In this document: in pieces, positions 1-7,326 of the stretch
Numbering within the stretch: position 1 is the first letter of the stretch
How the letters are laid out: each line of letters starts with the position of its first letter
NCBI GenBank assembly: GCA_018816485.1
Contig: JAHIVL010000030.1
Coordinates: 1-26,198, forward strand
Reading direction: 5' to 3'
Length of the DNA: 26,198 bases
From: Patescibacteria group bacterium
Lineage (GTDB): Bacteria > Patescibacteriota > Microgenomatia > UBA1400 > PJMF01
The notes under the pieces: generated by a model
The model's database searches: none
What the model saw: the letters and a program-made list of their open reading frames with translations, nothing else
Told to the model about the DNA's origin: nothing
Program-made: the position numbers and the translations under genes

Positions 1-1
1 A

Positions 2-298
2 GTATCTACTTGCCTTCAATCAGAGGAATCTCCACTGCTTTTAGCTGGTGATTTTAACCTCAATACATATACCAAAACAATTAAGAAGATAGAAAATGTA
101 TTGGAAAGTGTTTTTAAATCTGATTTAAAGACAAGTTTTAACCTTAAAAGAAAAGATTTAGAAAAAGATCCGGGATATGTAACTTCAGCAGTTGATATGA
201 TGTTTGTTTCTAAAGATGTCCGCGTGATAAAACGTAGTTGTCCAGACGTAGATATCTCTGACCATTTACCATTAGTTGTCGAACTCGAATTAGGCTAA
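2..298 (+). CDS. Endonuclease/exonuclease/phosphatase-family protein, C-terminal part (5' end outside window)
   Basis: The reading frame is open from the first bases of the window to TAA at 296-298, so only about the last 98 residues are visible. Two hallmark pieces of the EEP (DNase I-like) fold can be read: LLAGDFNL near the left edge, which carries the Asp/Asn pair of the catalytic centre, and SDHLPLVVEL at the C terminus, whose Asp-His pair is the terminal catalytic motif. Enzymes of this fold cleave phosphodiester or phosphomonoester bonds using a divalent metal. The substrate cannot be told from this fragment. An internal ATG at position 101 is not the true start, because the GDFN motif lies upstream of it. 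Confidence 0.8.
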   Translation, partial: VSTCLQSEESPLLLAGDFNLNTYTKTIKKIENVLESVFKSDLKTSFNLKRKDLEKDPGYVTSAVDMMFVSKDVRVIKRSCPDVDISDHLPLVVELELG

Positions 299-318
299 GG
301 TTGTCAGTGTACGCGCAG

Positions 319-342
319 TCTATTATATTCAAATAGATTATT
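319..342. terminator. Possible weak bidirectional terminator
   Basis: TCTATT (319-324) and AATAGA (332-337) form a 6-bp AT-rich stem with a 7-nt loop, followed by TTATTT. It lies between the convergent ends of the EEP-family gene and the MBL-fold gene. The stem is weak and no energy calculation was made. Confidence 0.25.
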
Positions 343-344
343 TC

Positions 345-1022
345 TCAAATCTGTGATTCTGCTTCAATTGTTGTAGATTCTCCATGACCTGGATAGCATA
401 AAGTTTCTTTTGGATAGCTGAATAATTTTTGAAGTGATTTTTCCAATTCCAATGGTTTTGAATATTTAAAATCTGTTCTTCCAACTGAGTTTTTAAAAAG
501 AGTATCGCCAGTAAAAATAATGGTTGTTGTGCTTGTTGAAACTAAAGATATGCTTCCCGGAGTGTGTCCCGGAGTCTCAATCACCTCTAACTGGCATTTG
601 CCGAATTCTAGAATTTGTCCTTTGCTAATAAACGAAACCTCAGATGGAACAGGAGCAACTTCATGTTTCTTTAGCCAATAGATAGCACTTTTTTGTGCAT
701 CTTTAACTAGAAAATTATCATTTTTGTGTAAGAATATGGGTAAATCAAAATTAAGCCTTAGTTCTAATGAGCCAAGAACATGATCAAAATGACCGTGGGT
801 AAAAACCATACACAAAGGTTTGAGTTTAAGCTCGAGAATTTTTTCGCTAATAAAACTCCCATCATCTCCTGGGTCAATAATGATTGTTTCTTGCGTATCA
901 GGACATGAGACCAAGTAACAGTTGGAATCGAGTTCACCAAGAGTTAGGGTTAAAATCTCAGGTTCTAAGTAATGTGCCAGCTTTTTGTTTTTTTGCAAAA
1001 TAAATTTATTTATATCGTCCAA
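345..1022 (-). CDS. MBL-fold metallo-hydrolase (glyoxalase II-like)
   Basis: A 225-residue protein with the metallo-beta-lactamase signature THGHFDH (H76, H78, D80, H81). Downstream are the matching metal-ligand segments: TPGHTPGS near residue 150, FTGDTLF, and a C-terminal PGHG. The spacing and length fit the small glyoxalase II-like branch, which hydrolyses thioesters or related substrates in the cytosol. An N-terminal extension of about 25 residues precedes the usual start of the fold. The first codons overlap the 3' end of the upstream M50 protease gene by 13 bp, so the two are probably co-transcribed and translationally coupled. The true substrate is not deducible, and glutathione-based detoxification should not be assumed. 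Confidence 0.85.
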   Translation of the reverse strand: MDDINKFILQKNKKLAHYLEPEILTLTLGELDSNCYLVSCPDTQETIIIDPGDDGSFISEKILELKLKPLCMVFTHGHFDHVLGSLELRLNFDLPIFLHKNDNFLVKDAQKSAIYWLKKHEVAPVPSEVSFISKGQILEFGKCQLEVIETPGHTPGSISLVSTSTTTIIFTGDTLFKNSVGRTDFKYSKPLELEKSLQKLFSYPKETLCYPGHGESTTIEAESQI

Positions 1023-1657
1023 AGGATAGAGAGAATATTAGAAATAAATTCAATGATAGGAGAGATGAAATGAGAGATTGGTGATCCATTTCCATTCCAA
1101 GGTAAAATTAGGCCTATTAAAACTAGGGTTCCATATTTATTCATAAAAAGTTCGTATTCCAAGGCAATGTGTTTTGGAAGTAAGGCTTGAGCAATTTTTG
1201 ATCCATCAAGTGGTGCGACCGGAATAAGATTGAAAATTGCTAACATTACATTAATAAAAATAATTGTAATCAGGACTGATAGAAGTATTCCAGAAATGTT
1301 TAAAACACCGATTAATAATGACAGAATTGTAGCTAAGATAATATTTGAAGCTGGTCCCGCAAGAGAGATCAAGGCAGTATCTCTTTTTGGATCTTTTAGA
1401 TTGTAGGGATCAAATTGAACAGGTTTTCCCCAGCCAAATCCAATAAGAAGAATTGCGAGTGTGCCCATAGGATCCAGATGTGCCCTTGGGTCGAGAGTAA
1501 CTCTGCCTTGATATTTTGGAGTGGGATCACCTAGTTTGTCAGCAATAAATGCATGGAAAAATTCGTGGATAGTAACAGACACGATTAATCCAATGGCAAT
1601 CATCACAAATGAGATAGGGTTATTGAACAATACAGATAGCAGTCCGATTCTAGGCAT
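1010..1657 (-). CDS. Site-2-protease-family (M50) membrane metalloprotease
   Basis: A 215-residue polytopic membrane protein. HEFFH at residues 31-35 is the HExxH zinc motif inside the first membrane segment. The second family motif, NLIPVAPLDG, near residue 145-150 supplies the distal Asp ligand. Several further hydrophobic helices follow. The size and motif spacing match the compact FtsH-independent M50 group without PDZ domains, which cleaves membrane-embedded substrates. The substrate is unknown. A -10 box (TATAAT, minus strand 1670-1665) ends only 7 nt before the ATG, so the mRNA is probably leaderless. The MBL-fold gene follows with a 13-bp overlap. Confidence 0.9.
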   Translation of the reverse strand: MPRIGLLSVLFNNPISFVMIAIGLIVSVTIHEFFHAFIADKLGDPTPKYQGRVTLDPRAHLDPMGTLAILLIGFGWGKPVQFDPYNLKDPKRDTALISLAGPASNIILATILSLLIGVLNISGILLSVLITIIFINVMLAIFNLIPVAPLDGSKIAQALLPKHIALEYELFMNKYGTLVLIGLILPWNGNGSPISHFISPIIEFISNILSILWTI

Positions 1658-1664
1658 GGTCTAA

Positions 1665-1692
1665 ATTATAGACTATTGTATTTGCCAATCAA
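1665..1692 (-). promoter_or_regulatory. Promoter of M50 protease gene (leaderless type)
   Basis: Read on the minus strand: TTGATT (1692-1687), 16-bp spacer, TATAAT (1670-1665). Seven bases separate the -10 box from the ATG at 1657, placing transcription start at or next to the start codon. The -35 box overlaps that of the divergent rpmB promoter. Confidence 0.6.
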
Positions 1693-1710
1693 GGGGGTAG
1701 GTAGTATAAT
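1682..1710 (+). promoter_or_regulatory. Promoter of rpmB
   Basis: TTGCCA (1682-1687), 17-bp spacer, perfect TATAAT (1705-1710). The predicted start near 1717 gives a leader of about 29 nt before the ATG at 1746. This is one of the best sigma-70-type matches in the window. Confidence 0.75.
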
Positions 1711-1745
1711 TGCAATCTGATTGAAATTATATTGGAACAATAATT

Positions 1746-1958
1746 ATGTCAAGTTTTGCATTTAAACATCGAAGTACAGCTCATATTGGCAATAAAGTTT
1801 CTCACGCTAAAAACAGAAGTAAAAGACCATTCAAATTTAATTTGCGCACAGTAACTGTCCTTATTGAAGGTCAAAAACAGAGAATGAGAGTTCCTGCAAA
1901 GGTTCTTAAAATGCTAAAAAAATCTGGCATAACCACACACTGGCAAAAGCCAGAATAA
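1746..1958 (+). CDS. rpmB: 50S ribosomal protein L28 (bL28)
   Basis: A 70-residue, strongly basic protein. The segment IGNKVSHAKNRSKRPFKFNL is the L28 core (family pattern: G N xVSHAnnkTKRrf xPNL), followed by the basic C-terminal half. bL28 is a structural protein of the large ribosomal subunit. The family's N-terminal CxxTGK-type stretch is replaced by FAFKHRSTAH, so the zinc-type cysteines are absent and this is a Cys-minus version. The gene stands alone on the plus strand, with its own strong promoter, and ends 1 bp before the convergent end of fmt. Confidence 0.9.
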   Translation: MSSFAFKHRSTAHIGNKVSHAKNRSKRPFKFNLRTVTVLIEGQKQRMRVPAKVLKMLKKSGITTHWQKPE

Positions 1959-1959
1959 A

Positions 1960-2928
1960 TTATTCAATAATTGAATTTTTAACATCGTTCCACAGTCTTG
2001 GTTCATTTCCTTCAATGTGGACAGTTTTTAGAATTAATTTTTCAGCGCCTAGATTCTTTTCAGTTTCAACTTTTAAATCTAGTAGCTTCATTCTTTTTTC
2101 ACCTTTTTGAGTTGGAACTATGGTCCATAAACTTGGCCACGGGAAAAATGCTTTGCTGGCTCTTTCTAATGTTAAGGCGAGTGAACGATTATGTTCTAAG
2201 GCTACTAATAACAGTTTGGAAAGCTGTGGATTTCCATTGTCTAACTCTTCACCATTCATATTCATTGCTATCTTCACGACTTTCCAAGTAACAAATGTTT
2301 GTTCTTTTTTTAGTTTATTAGCAATCATAGTTGTAGATTTTTCTGGTTGTTGTTTTTCCTTTGTTTCAGTAAACATTGCAATTTTTTTCCCCAGTCCATT
2401 ACACATGAGTTTAAATGCATGAGAGTAATAATTTTCATGATTCCAGTTTTTATTAATTTCAAAGAAATCTTGATGAATTATTGGACCTTGGTCAAATTTA
2501 TTGTTGATTTTCATTAATGTGACAGCGGATTTCTTATCATTAAATAAAATAGAGAATTGTCCAGGAGAGTTCCCTCGCCACTTTGGCAGTTCTGAAGGAT
2601 GTATGTTCAAAGGAGCAATTTTCGGAAGTCCGAGTAGCCAATCTGGTATTTTATAGCCAAAATCGACGACAAGCAGAAAGTCGGGGGTAATAGAAATTTG
2701 TTTAGCAACACTTTCATCAATTTTCTTTTCAATATAAATAACTGGTACTTTATTTTCTTTCGCAAAAATATCAAGTGGATTGGGAATTATGATTTTTTTT
2801 CTACCAACTGGTTTAGGTTCTGGGGTTAATATCCAGACGATTTCAAAGTTTCCATCATTTTTAAGTGTCTCAGCACATAAGGCAGTTCTTTTGGTTGATC
2901 CCGATATAGCGATTGTGTATTTATTCAT
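1960..2928 (-). CDS. fmt: Methionyl-tRNA formyltransferase
   Basis: A 322-residue protein, near the usual family length (about 310-315). The N-terminal Rossmann-like formyltransferase domain begins with the strand YTIAISGST. The central segment LNIHPSELPKWRGNSPGQFS matches the family core (INVHaSLLPrWRGaaP), including the Asn-His of the catalytic region. It is followed by TLMKINNKFDQGPII, which carries the conserved catalytic Asp (family pattern lDtGpil). The C-terminal part is a tRNA-binding domain. The enzyme formylates Met-tRNAi using 10-formyl-tetrahydrofolate. It lies 9 bp downstream of def on the same strand, the classical def-fmt pair. Sequence divergence is high, but the motifs are clear. 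Confidence 0.9.
   Translation of the reverse strand: MNKYTIAISGSTKRTALCAETLKNDGNFEIVWILTPEPKPVGRKKIIIPNPLDIFAKENKVPVIYIEKKIDESVAKQISITPDFLLVVDFGYKIPDWLLGLPKIAPLNIHPSELPKWRGNSPGQFSILFNDKKSAVTLMKINNKFDQGPIIHQDFFEINKNWNHENYYSHAFKLMCNGLGKKIAMFTETKEKQQPEKSTTMIANKLKKEQTFVTWKVVKIAMNMNGEELDNGNPQLSKLLLVALEHNRSLALTLERASKAFFPWPSLWTIVPTQKGEKRMKLLDLKVETEKNLGAEKLILKTVHIEGNEPRLWNDVKNSIIE
1962..1980. terminator. Weak terminator-like hairpin at rpmB/fmt convergence
   Basis: ATTCAA (1962-1967), loop TAA and TTGAAT (1971-1976), followed by a T run. It lies inside the last codons of fmt, directly after the rpmB stop. A second GC-richer hairpin, CTGGC-AAAA-GCCAG (1940-1953), lies in the last codons of rpmB. Together they could end rpmB transcription. 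The stems are short and no energies were computed. Confidence 0.35.
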
Positions 2929-2937
2929 TTATTAAGT

Positions 2938-3486
2938 TTAAAAAAGTTCCAAAAGTGCGCGATCTACTTTTTCGTACTTATCTCCTTTACTTTTTTTATA
3001 AACAGGCAGGTTGTACTCTAAAGAATAATCAGTAAATAAAATACCATTAAGATGATCGAGTTCATGTTGAAACACTCTAGCTCTAAAATCTTCTAATCTT
3101 ACTTTTTTTTCAGAAAGTTTATCGCCATCAATAAATTGGTATTCTATTTCAACCCAGGAAAATCTAGGGACTGGTCCATATAGATCGGGAATAGAGAGGC
3201 AAGCTTCAAGAATAGGATCATCTTTGTCTGGTCCAAAAATAATTTCTTTACTTTGTTTAATAACTCTTGGATTAATAAAGGTCTCAACTCCTTCAATGTT
3301 TATGGAGAAAATTCTCCATAATTTATCAACTTGGGGGGCAGCAAGACCAACACCACGAGGACTTCTTTTTTTTGTAAGAGTTTCTTCAAATTCAGTTACA
3401 AAGTTTTTCAGTTTTTTATCAAAATGCGTCACAATTTTAGCTGTTTCCCGTAGCGATGAGTGAGGTATTGTAATAATTTTTTTCAT
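2938..3486 (-). CDS. def: Peptide deformylase
   Basis: All three deformylase motifs are present in the right order: GVGLAAPQ (45-52), EACLS (94-98, metal ligand C96; most relatives have EGCLS) and QHELDHLNG (140-148, HExxH with H141 and H145 as metal ligands). The 182-residue length fits the family. The enzyme removes the N-formyl group from nascent proteins and works with Fmt, encoded 9 bp downstream. The start codon follows an extended -10 promoter by 8 nt. The promoter sits in the narrow gap after the stop codon of the upstream O-antigen-ligase-like gene, so def-fmt forms its own transcription unit. Confidence 0.95.
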   Translation of the reverse strand: MKKIITIPHSSLRETAKIVTHFDKKLKNFVTEFEETLTKKRSPRGVGLAAPQVDKLWRIFSINIEGVETFINPRVIKQSKEIIFGPDKDDPILEACLSIPDLYGPVPRFSWVEIEYQFIDGDKLSEKKVRLEDFRARVFQHELDHLNGILFTDYSLEYNLPVYKKSKGDKYEKVDRALLELF

Positions 3487-3494
3487 TGAAGAGT

Positions 3495-3503
3495 ATTATA
3501 ACA
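3495..3503 (-). promoter_or_regulatory. Extended -10 promoter of def-fmt (leaderless type)
   Basis: The minus strand reads TGtTATAAT (3503-3495), a perfect extended -10 element. It ends 8 nt before the def ATG at 3486, so transcription should begin at or next to the start codon. No convincing -35 box was seen. Confidence 0.6.
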
Positions 3504-3504
3504 T

Positions 3505-5679
3505 CTAGAGCATTTCTAACTCTGATAATTTGTTTTTTGCTTCCTCATTTCCTGGAGAAATATAGTTAATAATGTATTGTAGTTGTTCTATAGCCTTTTC
3601 AATTTCATCCTTACTTTCATAGAGTTGCGAAGCTTTCCATCTTGCCTTTTCATAGTTTGGTTTGAGGGCTAGTGTTTTTTCAACCAATTGTTGCCCGATT
3701 TCAGTATTTCCATTGCTTAATTCGATAATTGCCTGAGTGTAGACAAGTTTTGGGTCTGTAGGTGAAAGCTCAAGAGCTTTGTCAATAGTTTTTTTAGCCT
3801 CAACCATAAATCTTTCATCTAGTTGTGACAATGTAATAAAAACCCTTGATCTGGTTTTATAGAAATTTAAATGTCTATTATTATTTTCTATTGCAAGATC
3901 GCTTGCTTTAATTGATTCATTAACAAGCTGAGCAGCAGCCGTGGCTTGTCCAGTCCTAGCCAATTCAACCGCTAGTTTTGCATAGTCATTTGATAGATTG
4001 TCATAATAAAGAGCTTCCTTGGGGGATTTCTGTGTAGCCTCAACTTGTTTTTGAATTCCTACGAGATAATTACCAGATGAGAAATATGTTTTTCCTTGGG
4101 AAAATAATCTATCTGCATTCCAGTAATTATAGATTCTCATTAATATTACAATTGAAATAATGCTTAATAATGTAATTGCAAAATATTGATCGGGAGAACT
4201 AATTTTAACCCTGTTTTTTTCTGAGGATTTTTGCTTTGTTTGAGTTTCTTTTTGATTAATAATAATAAATACTCCAAATAAAATGTACATTAGGGTATTT
4301 ACCATAACGGTTGAAAATCCAAAGAAGTTTGAGATAAAAAGTCCAACGATTCCTGCCAAAATAGCAACTGAGACAATTCCGGTTTCTTTATTTTTATACA
4401 CAGCCTTGATAACTTCTATTCCAAAAGCTACAAAAATTGATAGATATGTTGCTACGCCAAAAATTCCAGTTGTAGCGAGAAAGTTTATAAGTTCGTTATG
4501 AGCTTTATTGTATAAAAAATCCCATTCAGAGACGTCATTGTGTTCTCGGAGTCTATCAAGATAGTAACTATAGGCAAAAGTTTCAACTCCGGAACCTATG
4601 ATCGGATATCTTTGCCAAATTTGCAGACCGCCTTTCCAAACAATCTTTCTGATTTCTCCAGAGTCAGTTCCTCCCAAGTCTAGTCGATTGACGATGGGTT
4701 GGTCTAATTCTTCAAGATTAGTTGATGAAATTGAGGTGTCATTGAAAATTTCAGCCTGTTTGTTTTTTTCGCTCAGTTCTGAGAATGAAGGAGTGTACAT
4801 CGTTCCAAATATTCCAGCTATGATTATGATTAAACTTAGCAAAGCTATGGTGAATTTAAAATCAATTATTTTTTTACTTTTCAAAAAAGATACCAATACA
4901 CCGATTAAAAAGACGAATATTCCACCTGCAAAACCAATTAATCCTGACCTAGATTTAGTAAAAATTAATACAGCGAAAAGAAGAGTGGAGGAAATACCGA
5001 AAAAGAATTTTTGAAAGAATTGATATTTAGAGGCGGTTTCGTTTATTTTATTACCAGTATCATTTCTTTTCTGAATAGCGAGGGATATGCCAAGAGGTAA
5101 AATTGTAATTGCGTATGCAGCCAACCAATTTGGTTGGCCAAAAGTTGCAAAAACTCTTGACTGTACATCTTGTTTCCAACAGCTAACGCTAAAATCTTTT
5201 AGTCCTGGCGCAAACAAGCAGCTAACAGAATGTCCAAAATGCTCGAGTATTCCATACAAAGAAACAAGTATTGCAGAAGTGAAGGTGCTTACTAAAATTC
5301 CGAACAAGTCTCTTTTTTTGATATTACTTACAAATGCATAATAAAGTAGAGCATAGCTCATTATTGAAACTAGTCCGCCATTAAATCTGGAATAATAACC
5401 AAGCCAAGATGTTCTGGGATGAATCGAAAAAATAGTAGAAACTAATTGCGAAATTACGAACAAAAAAATTGGAATATCTAGTGGTGTTTTTTTGAAGATT
5501 AATCTTTTTTCTTGAATCATGCGAATACACCAGAAAAAAGTAATTATAGTTGTGAGCGCATAAACCAAGATCATTTTATTGAACTCAAAAAGCTCTTCGT
5601 TTACAAATCTAAAGTAGAGTGGAACCGAAAAAAGTAGAAAATTAAAAAAGAAGATGACTATTTTTCTGGGGTTTTTCAT
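3505..5679 (-). CDS. O-antigen ligase/polymerase-like membrane protein with C-terminal TPR region
   Basis: A 724-residue protein. About the first 500 residues hold many hydrophobic helices, with a large extracytoplasmic loop between the central helices. In that loop, GSGVETF followed by the KAHNELINFLATTGIFG segment is typical of the Wzy_C (O-antigen ligase/WaaL-like) superfamily. After a last helix near residue 505-525, the final ~200 residues are soluble and contain TPR-like helix pairs, for example around LELSPTDPKLVYTQAIIELS. Such proteins join or polymerise lipid-linked glycans, or act as oligosaccharyltransferases, at the outer face of the membrane. The exact acceptor is unknown. The start codon lies 7 nt after a duplicated extended -10 element. 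Confidence 0.85.
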   Translation of the reverse strand: MKNPRKIVIFFFNFLLFSVPLYFRFVNEELFEFNKMILVYALTTIITFFWCIRMIQEKRLIFKKTPLDIPIFLFVISQLVSTIFSIHPRTSWLGYYSRFNGGLVSIMSYALLYYAFVSNIKKRDLFGILVSTFTSAILVSLYGILEHFGHSVSCLFAPGLKDFSVSCWKQDVQSRVFATFGQPNWLAAYAITILPLGISLAIQKRNDTGNKINETASKYQFFQKFFFGISSTLLFAVLIFTKSRSGLIGFAGGIFVFLIGVLVSFLKSKKIIDFKFTIALLSLIIIIAGIFGTMYTPSFSELSEKNKQAEIFNDTSISSTNLEELDQPIVNRLDLGGTDSGEIRKIVWKGGLQIWQRYPIIGSGVETFAYSYYLDRLREHNDVSEWDFLYNKAHNELINFLATTGIFGVATYLSIFVAFGIEVIKAVYKNKETGIVSVAILAGIVGLFISNFFGFSTVMVNTLMYILFGVFIIINQKETQTKQKSSEKNRVKISSPDQYFAITLLSIISIVILMRIYNYWNADRLFSQGKTYFSSGNYLVGIQKQVEATQKSPKEALYYDNLSNDYAKLAVELARTGQATAAAQLVNESIKASDLAIENNNRHLNFYKTRSRVFITLSQLDERFMVEAKKTIDKALELSPTDPKLVYTQAIIELSNGNTEIGQQLVEKTLALKPNYEKARWKASQLYESKDEIEKAIEQLQYIINYISPGNEEAKNKLSELEML

Positions 5680-5685
5680 AACTAC

Positions 5686-5709
5686 TATAGTATCAGATAT
5701 AGTATCAGA
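5686..5709 (-). promoter_or_regulatory. Tandem 12-bp repeat carrying two extended -10 boxes
   Basis: Two exact copies of a 12-bp unit (5686-5697 and 5698-5709). On the minus strand the unit reads TCTGATACTATA, so each copy contains TGaTACTAT, an extended -10 element. The proximal box ends 7 nt before the ATG at 5679 and would give a leaderless transcript; the distal one would start 12 nt further upstream. Confidence 0.55.
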
Positions 5710-5720
5710 AATTTACCTAT

Positions 5721-5749
5721 TTCAAATTCCCACAAAAAACTGTTATAGT
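5721..5749 (+). promoter_or_regulatory. Promoter of the acidic orphan gene (leaderless type)
   Basis: TTCAAA (5721-5726), 17-bp spacer, then TGtTATAGT (5741-5749), an extended -10. Eight bases separate the -10 from the ATG at 5758. Confidence 0.6.
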
Positions 5750-5757
5750 TAGATTAT

Positions 5758-6297
5758 ATGAATGACAATTCTTATGTTGATGACTATCAGCCACCACCAG
5801 AGATAACTGAACCAGCCAAGAGTGATACAATTAAATCAAGCGATTTAACCAGTTCCAATAGCGAAACCCTAGAAGACCAAAATATCTTCTTTATGCTTGG
5901 TGTCGAAGATGGAAGTGATGAAGTTAAAGATAGTTTCTTAAATGAACTTCAGAAGGTTATTTGGGATGATTTTATTGAAAATGATGTTAATTTATTGATT
6001 ACTTCTGATGAAAAAATTAAATTTGATGAATTAATGGCAAGAAAAGAGACAAGCGAAGAAGTTCAGGACGCTTTGGTAGCATATCTTGAAGGATTAATTC
6101 CAGATTTAGAAGACATCATGTTGGAAAAAGCTTTAGATTTAAAGTCAGATTTATTTGTTGAGAGAATGAATGGTTTGAGAGAATATTGTGTCAATAATGT
6201 TGTAAGTCTTGAGAAAATAAACACTGCTGAAAAATTAATGAGTGAAGAAAAGTGGTACTCATCTGCAGAAGTGTTAAATGAGATTGATATTAAGTGA
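5758..6297 (+). CDS. Acidic helical protein of unknown function, upstream of mreB
   Basis: A 179-residue, strongly acidic protein. The first ~40 residues are rich in Ser, Asp, Pro and Thr and look disordered. From NIFFMLGVED onward the protein is predicted helical. The pattern 'LG-(hydrophobic/acidic helix)-hydrophobic helix-xLIPDLEDI' resembles small acidic domains common in Patescibacteria (DUF5663-like; remembered similarity, not a search). There are no membrane segments, signal peptide or catalytic motif. It has its own leaderless-type promoter and lies 48 bp upstream of mreB, which also has its own -10 box. Its location suggests, but does not show, a link to the rod-shape genes. Confidence 0.75.
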   Translation: MNDNSYVDDYQPPPEITEPAKSDTIKSSDLTSSNSETLEDQNIFFMLGVEDGSDEVKDSFLNELQKVIWDDFIENDVNLLITSDEKIKFDELMARKETSEEVQDALVAYLEGLIPDLEDIMLEKALDLKSDLFVERMNGLREYCVNNVVSLEKINTAEKLMSEEKWYSSAEVLNEIDIK

Positions 6298-6333
6298 CAG
6301 TAAATTGCTTGTTAATTTTCATAGCTTCTCATT

Positions 6334-6339
6334 TATACT
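6334..6339 (+). promoter_or_regulatory. -10 box of the mreBCD-PBP2 operon (leaderless type)
   Basis: TATACT ends 6 nt before the mreB ATG at 6346, and no Shine-Dalgarno sequence lies between. A TTGTTA at 6309-6314 is a possible -35, but its 19-bp spacer is long. Confidence 0.5.
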
Positions 6340-6345
6340 AACCCC

Positions 6346-7326
6346 ATGAACTTTAAGAGTTTTAATGACAAAGAACTATATATAGATATTGGTTCAGCAA
6401 ACACAATAATTTATTCAGATAATCAAGAAATTTTTAATGAACCTACTTGCATTGTTTATCATAAAGATAGCGATTCAGTGGTTGCAGTAGGAGAGAAAGC
6501 ATTAATGCTTTTAGGTAAAACTCCCAGCTCAATTGAAATTGGTTTTCCTGTTCAACATGGATCTATCTCAAATACAAAATACTTTGAACTATTTTTATTG
6601 GCAGTTTTAAACAAAGTAACGCCTAAGAATAGATTTAGAAGGATGATCTTTGGTTTGGATGGAAAATTTTCAATTATGAGTTCTCTTTCTCCAGCAAAAA
6701 AAAGGTTATTGCAGACTTTATTAAGAAAAATTGGTTTTTCAAAAATTAAATTAGTTGACAGTTCTTATGCAGCTGCGTTGTCTATTTGCAACGGTGACAA
6801 AGCACAATTAAATAATTTCTGTGTGATTGACATTGGTGCTCAAAAAACCGAAATTGCTGTTTTTTCAATGGACGAGCTTGTTAGATCAAAAAGTTTTAAA
6901 TGGGGAGGAATAAAACTAACAGAAGCACTTCAAAAAATTGTTAGGTCTCAATATCAGTGTGTCGTGGGTTGGCATTTAGCAGAGGAAGCAAAGAAGCAAG
7001 TTGGTACATTAGGTGCCGATAAAAATAAGTTTGCATTGCACGGCAAAGATTTAGTAAGCCAAGCAAGTAAAACAATTGTTTTTAGTTCTGACGATGTAAG
7101 AGTTGAGTTTAATAGGTTATTTGAAGAACTTCTTGATGATATCCAAAGTTTTATCTCAACGCTTCCATCTGAAATTGCTGTTTCAATTTTAGATAGAGGT
7201 ATGTTCATGACTGGTGGTGGCAGCATGCTCAGTGGAATAGATAGCGCTATTCGTAAACGACTCAAGTGCGATGTTTTTATCTCCAGTAATCCAAAAAGAG
7301 ATGTAATTAATGGTCTGAGATTATGA
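6346..7326 (+). CDS. mreB: Divergent MreB-like actin homologue
   Basis: A 326-residue actin-fold protein of MreB length. Phosphate-1 loop: YIDIGSANTIIY (D14-T20; MreB usually DLGTANTLIY). NEPTCIV and the TPSSI segment align with the MreB N-lobe, and TGGGSMLSGID (289-299) is the adenosine motif. Identity is supported by the genes directly after it (mreC, mreD, PBP2; 4-bp ATGA overlap with mreC). Two ATPase regions are unusual. The usual EEPMAAAIGAG segment with the catalytic Glu is LVDSSYAAALS (136-146). The phosphate-2 loop GGGTT is GAQKT (164-168). MreB forms membrane-bound filaments that guide wall synthesis; this version may hydrolyse ATP poorly or not at all. FtsA is unlikely given the context and the absence of a 1C domain. 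Confidence 0.85.
   Translation: MNFKSFNDKELYIDIGSANTIIYSDNQEIFNEPTCIVYHKDSDSVVAVGEKALMLLGKTPSSIEIGFPVQHGSISNTKYFELFLLAVLNKVTPKNRFRRMIFGLDGKFSIMSSLSPAKKRLLQTLLRKIGFSKIKLVDSSYAAALSICNGDKAQLNNFCVIDIGAQKTEIAVFSMDELVRSKSFKWGGIKLTEALQKIVRSQYQCVVGWHLAEEAKKQVGTLGADKNKFALHGKDLVSQASKTIVFSSDDVRVEFNRLFEELLDDIQSFISTLPSEIAVSILDRGMFMTGGGSMLSGIDSAIRKRLKCDVFISSNPKRDVINGLRL

Noticed and set aside
4598..5014. 138-codon plus-strand reading frame
   Set aside because: It lies antisense inside the O-antigen-ligase-like gene, has no start signals and no recognisable protein features.
6295..6297. UGA read as glycine (alternative genetic code)
   Set aside because: TGA ends several well-defined proteins at their expected C termini (for example mreB, topA and the AbrB antitoxin), so it is a stop here.
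6346..7326. FtsA instead of MreB
   Set aside because: Length, motif order and the following mreC, mreD and PBP2 genes fit MreB; no extra 1C domain or C-terminal amphipathic helix was seen.
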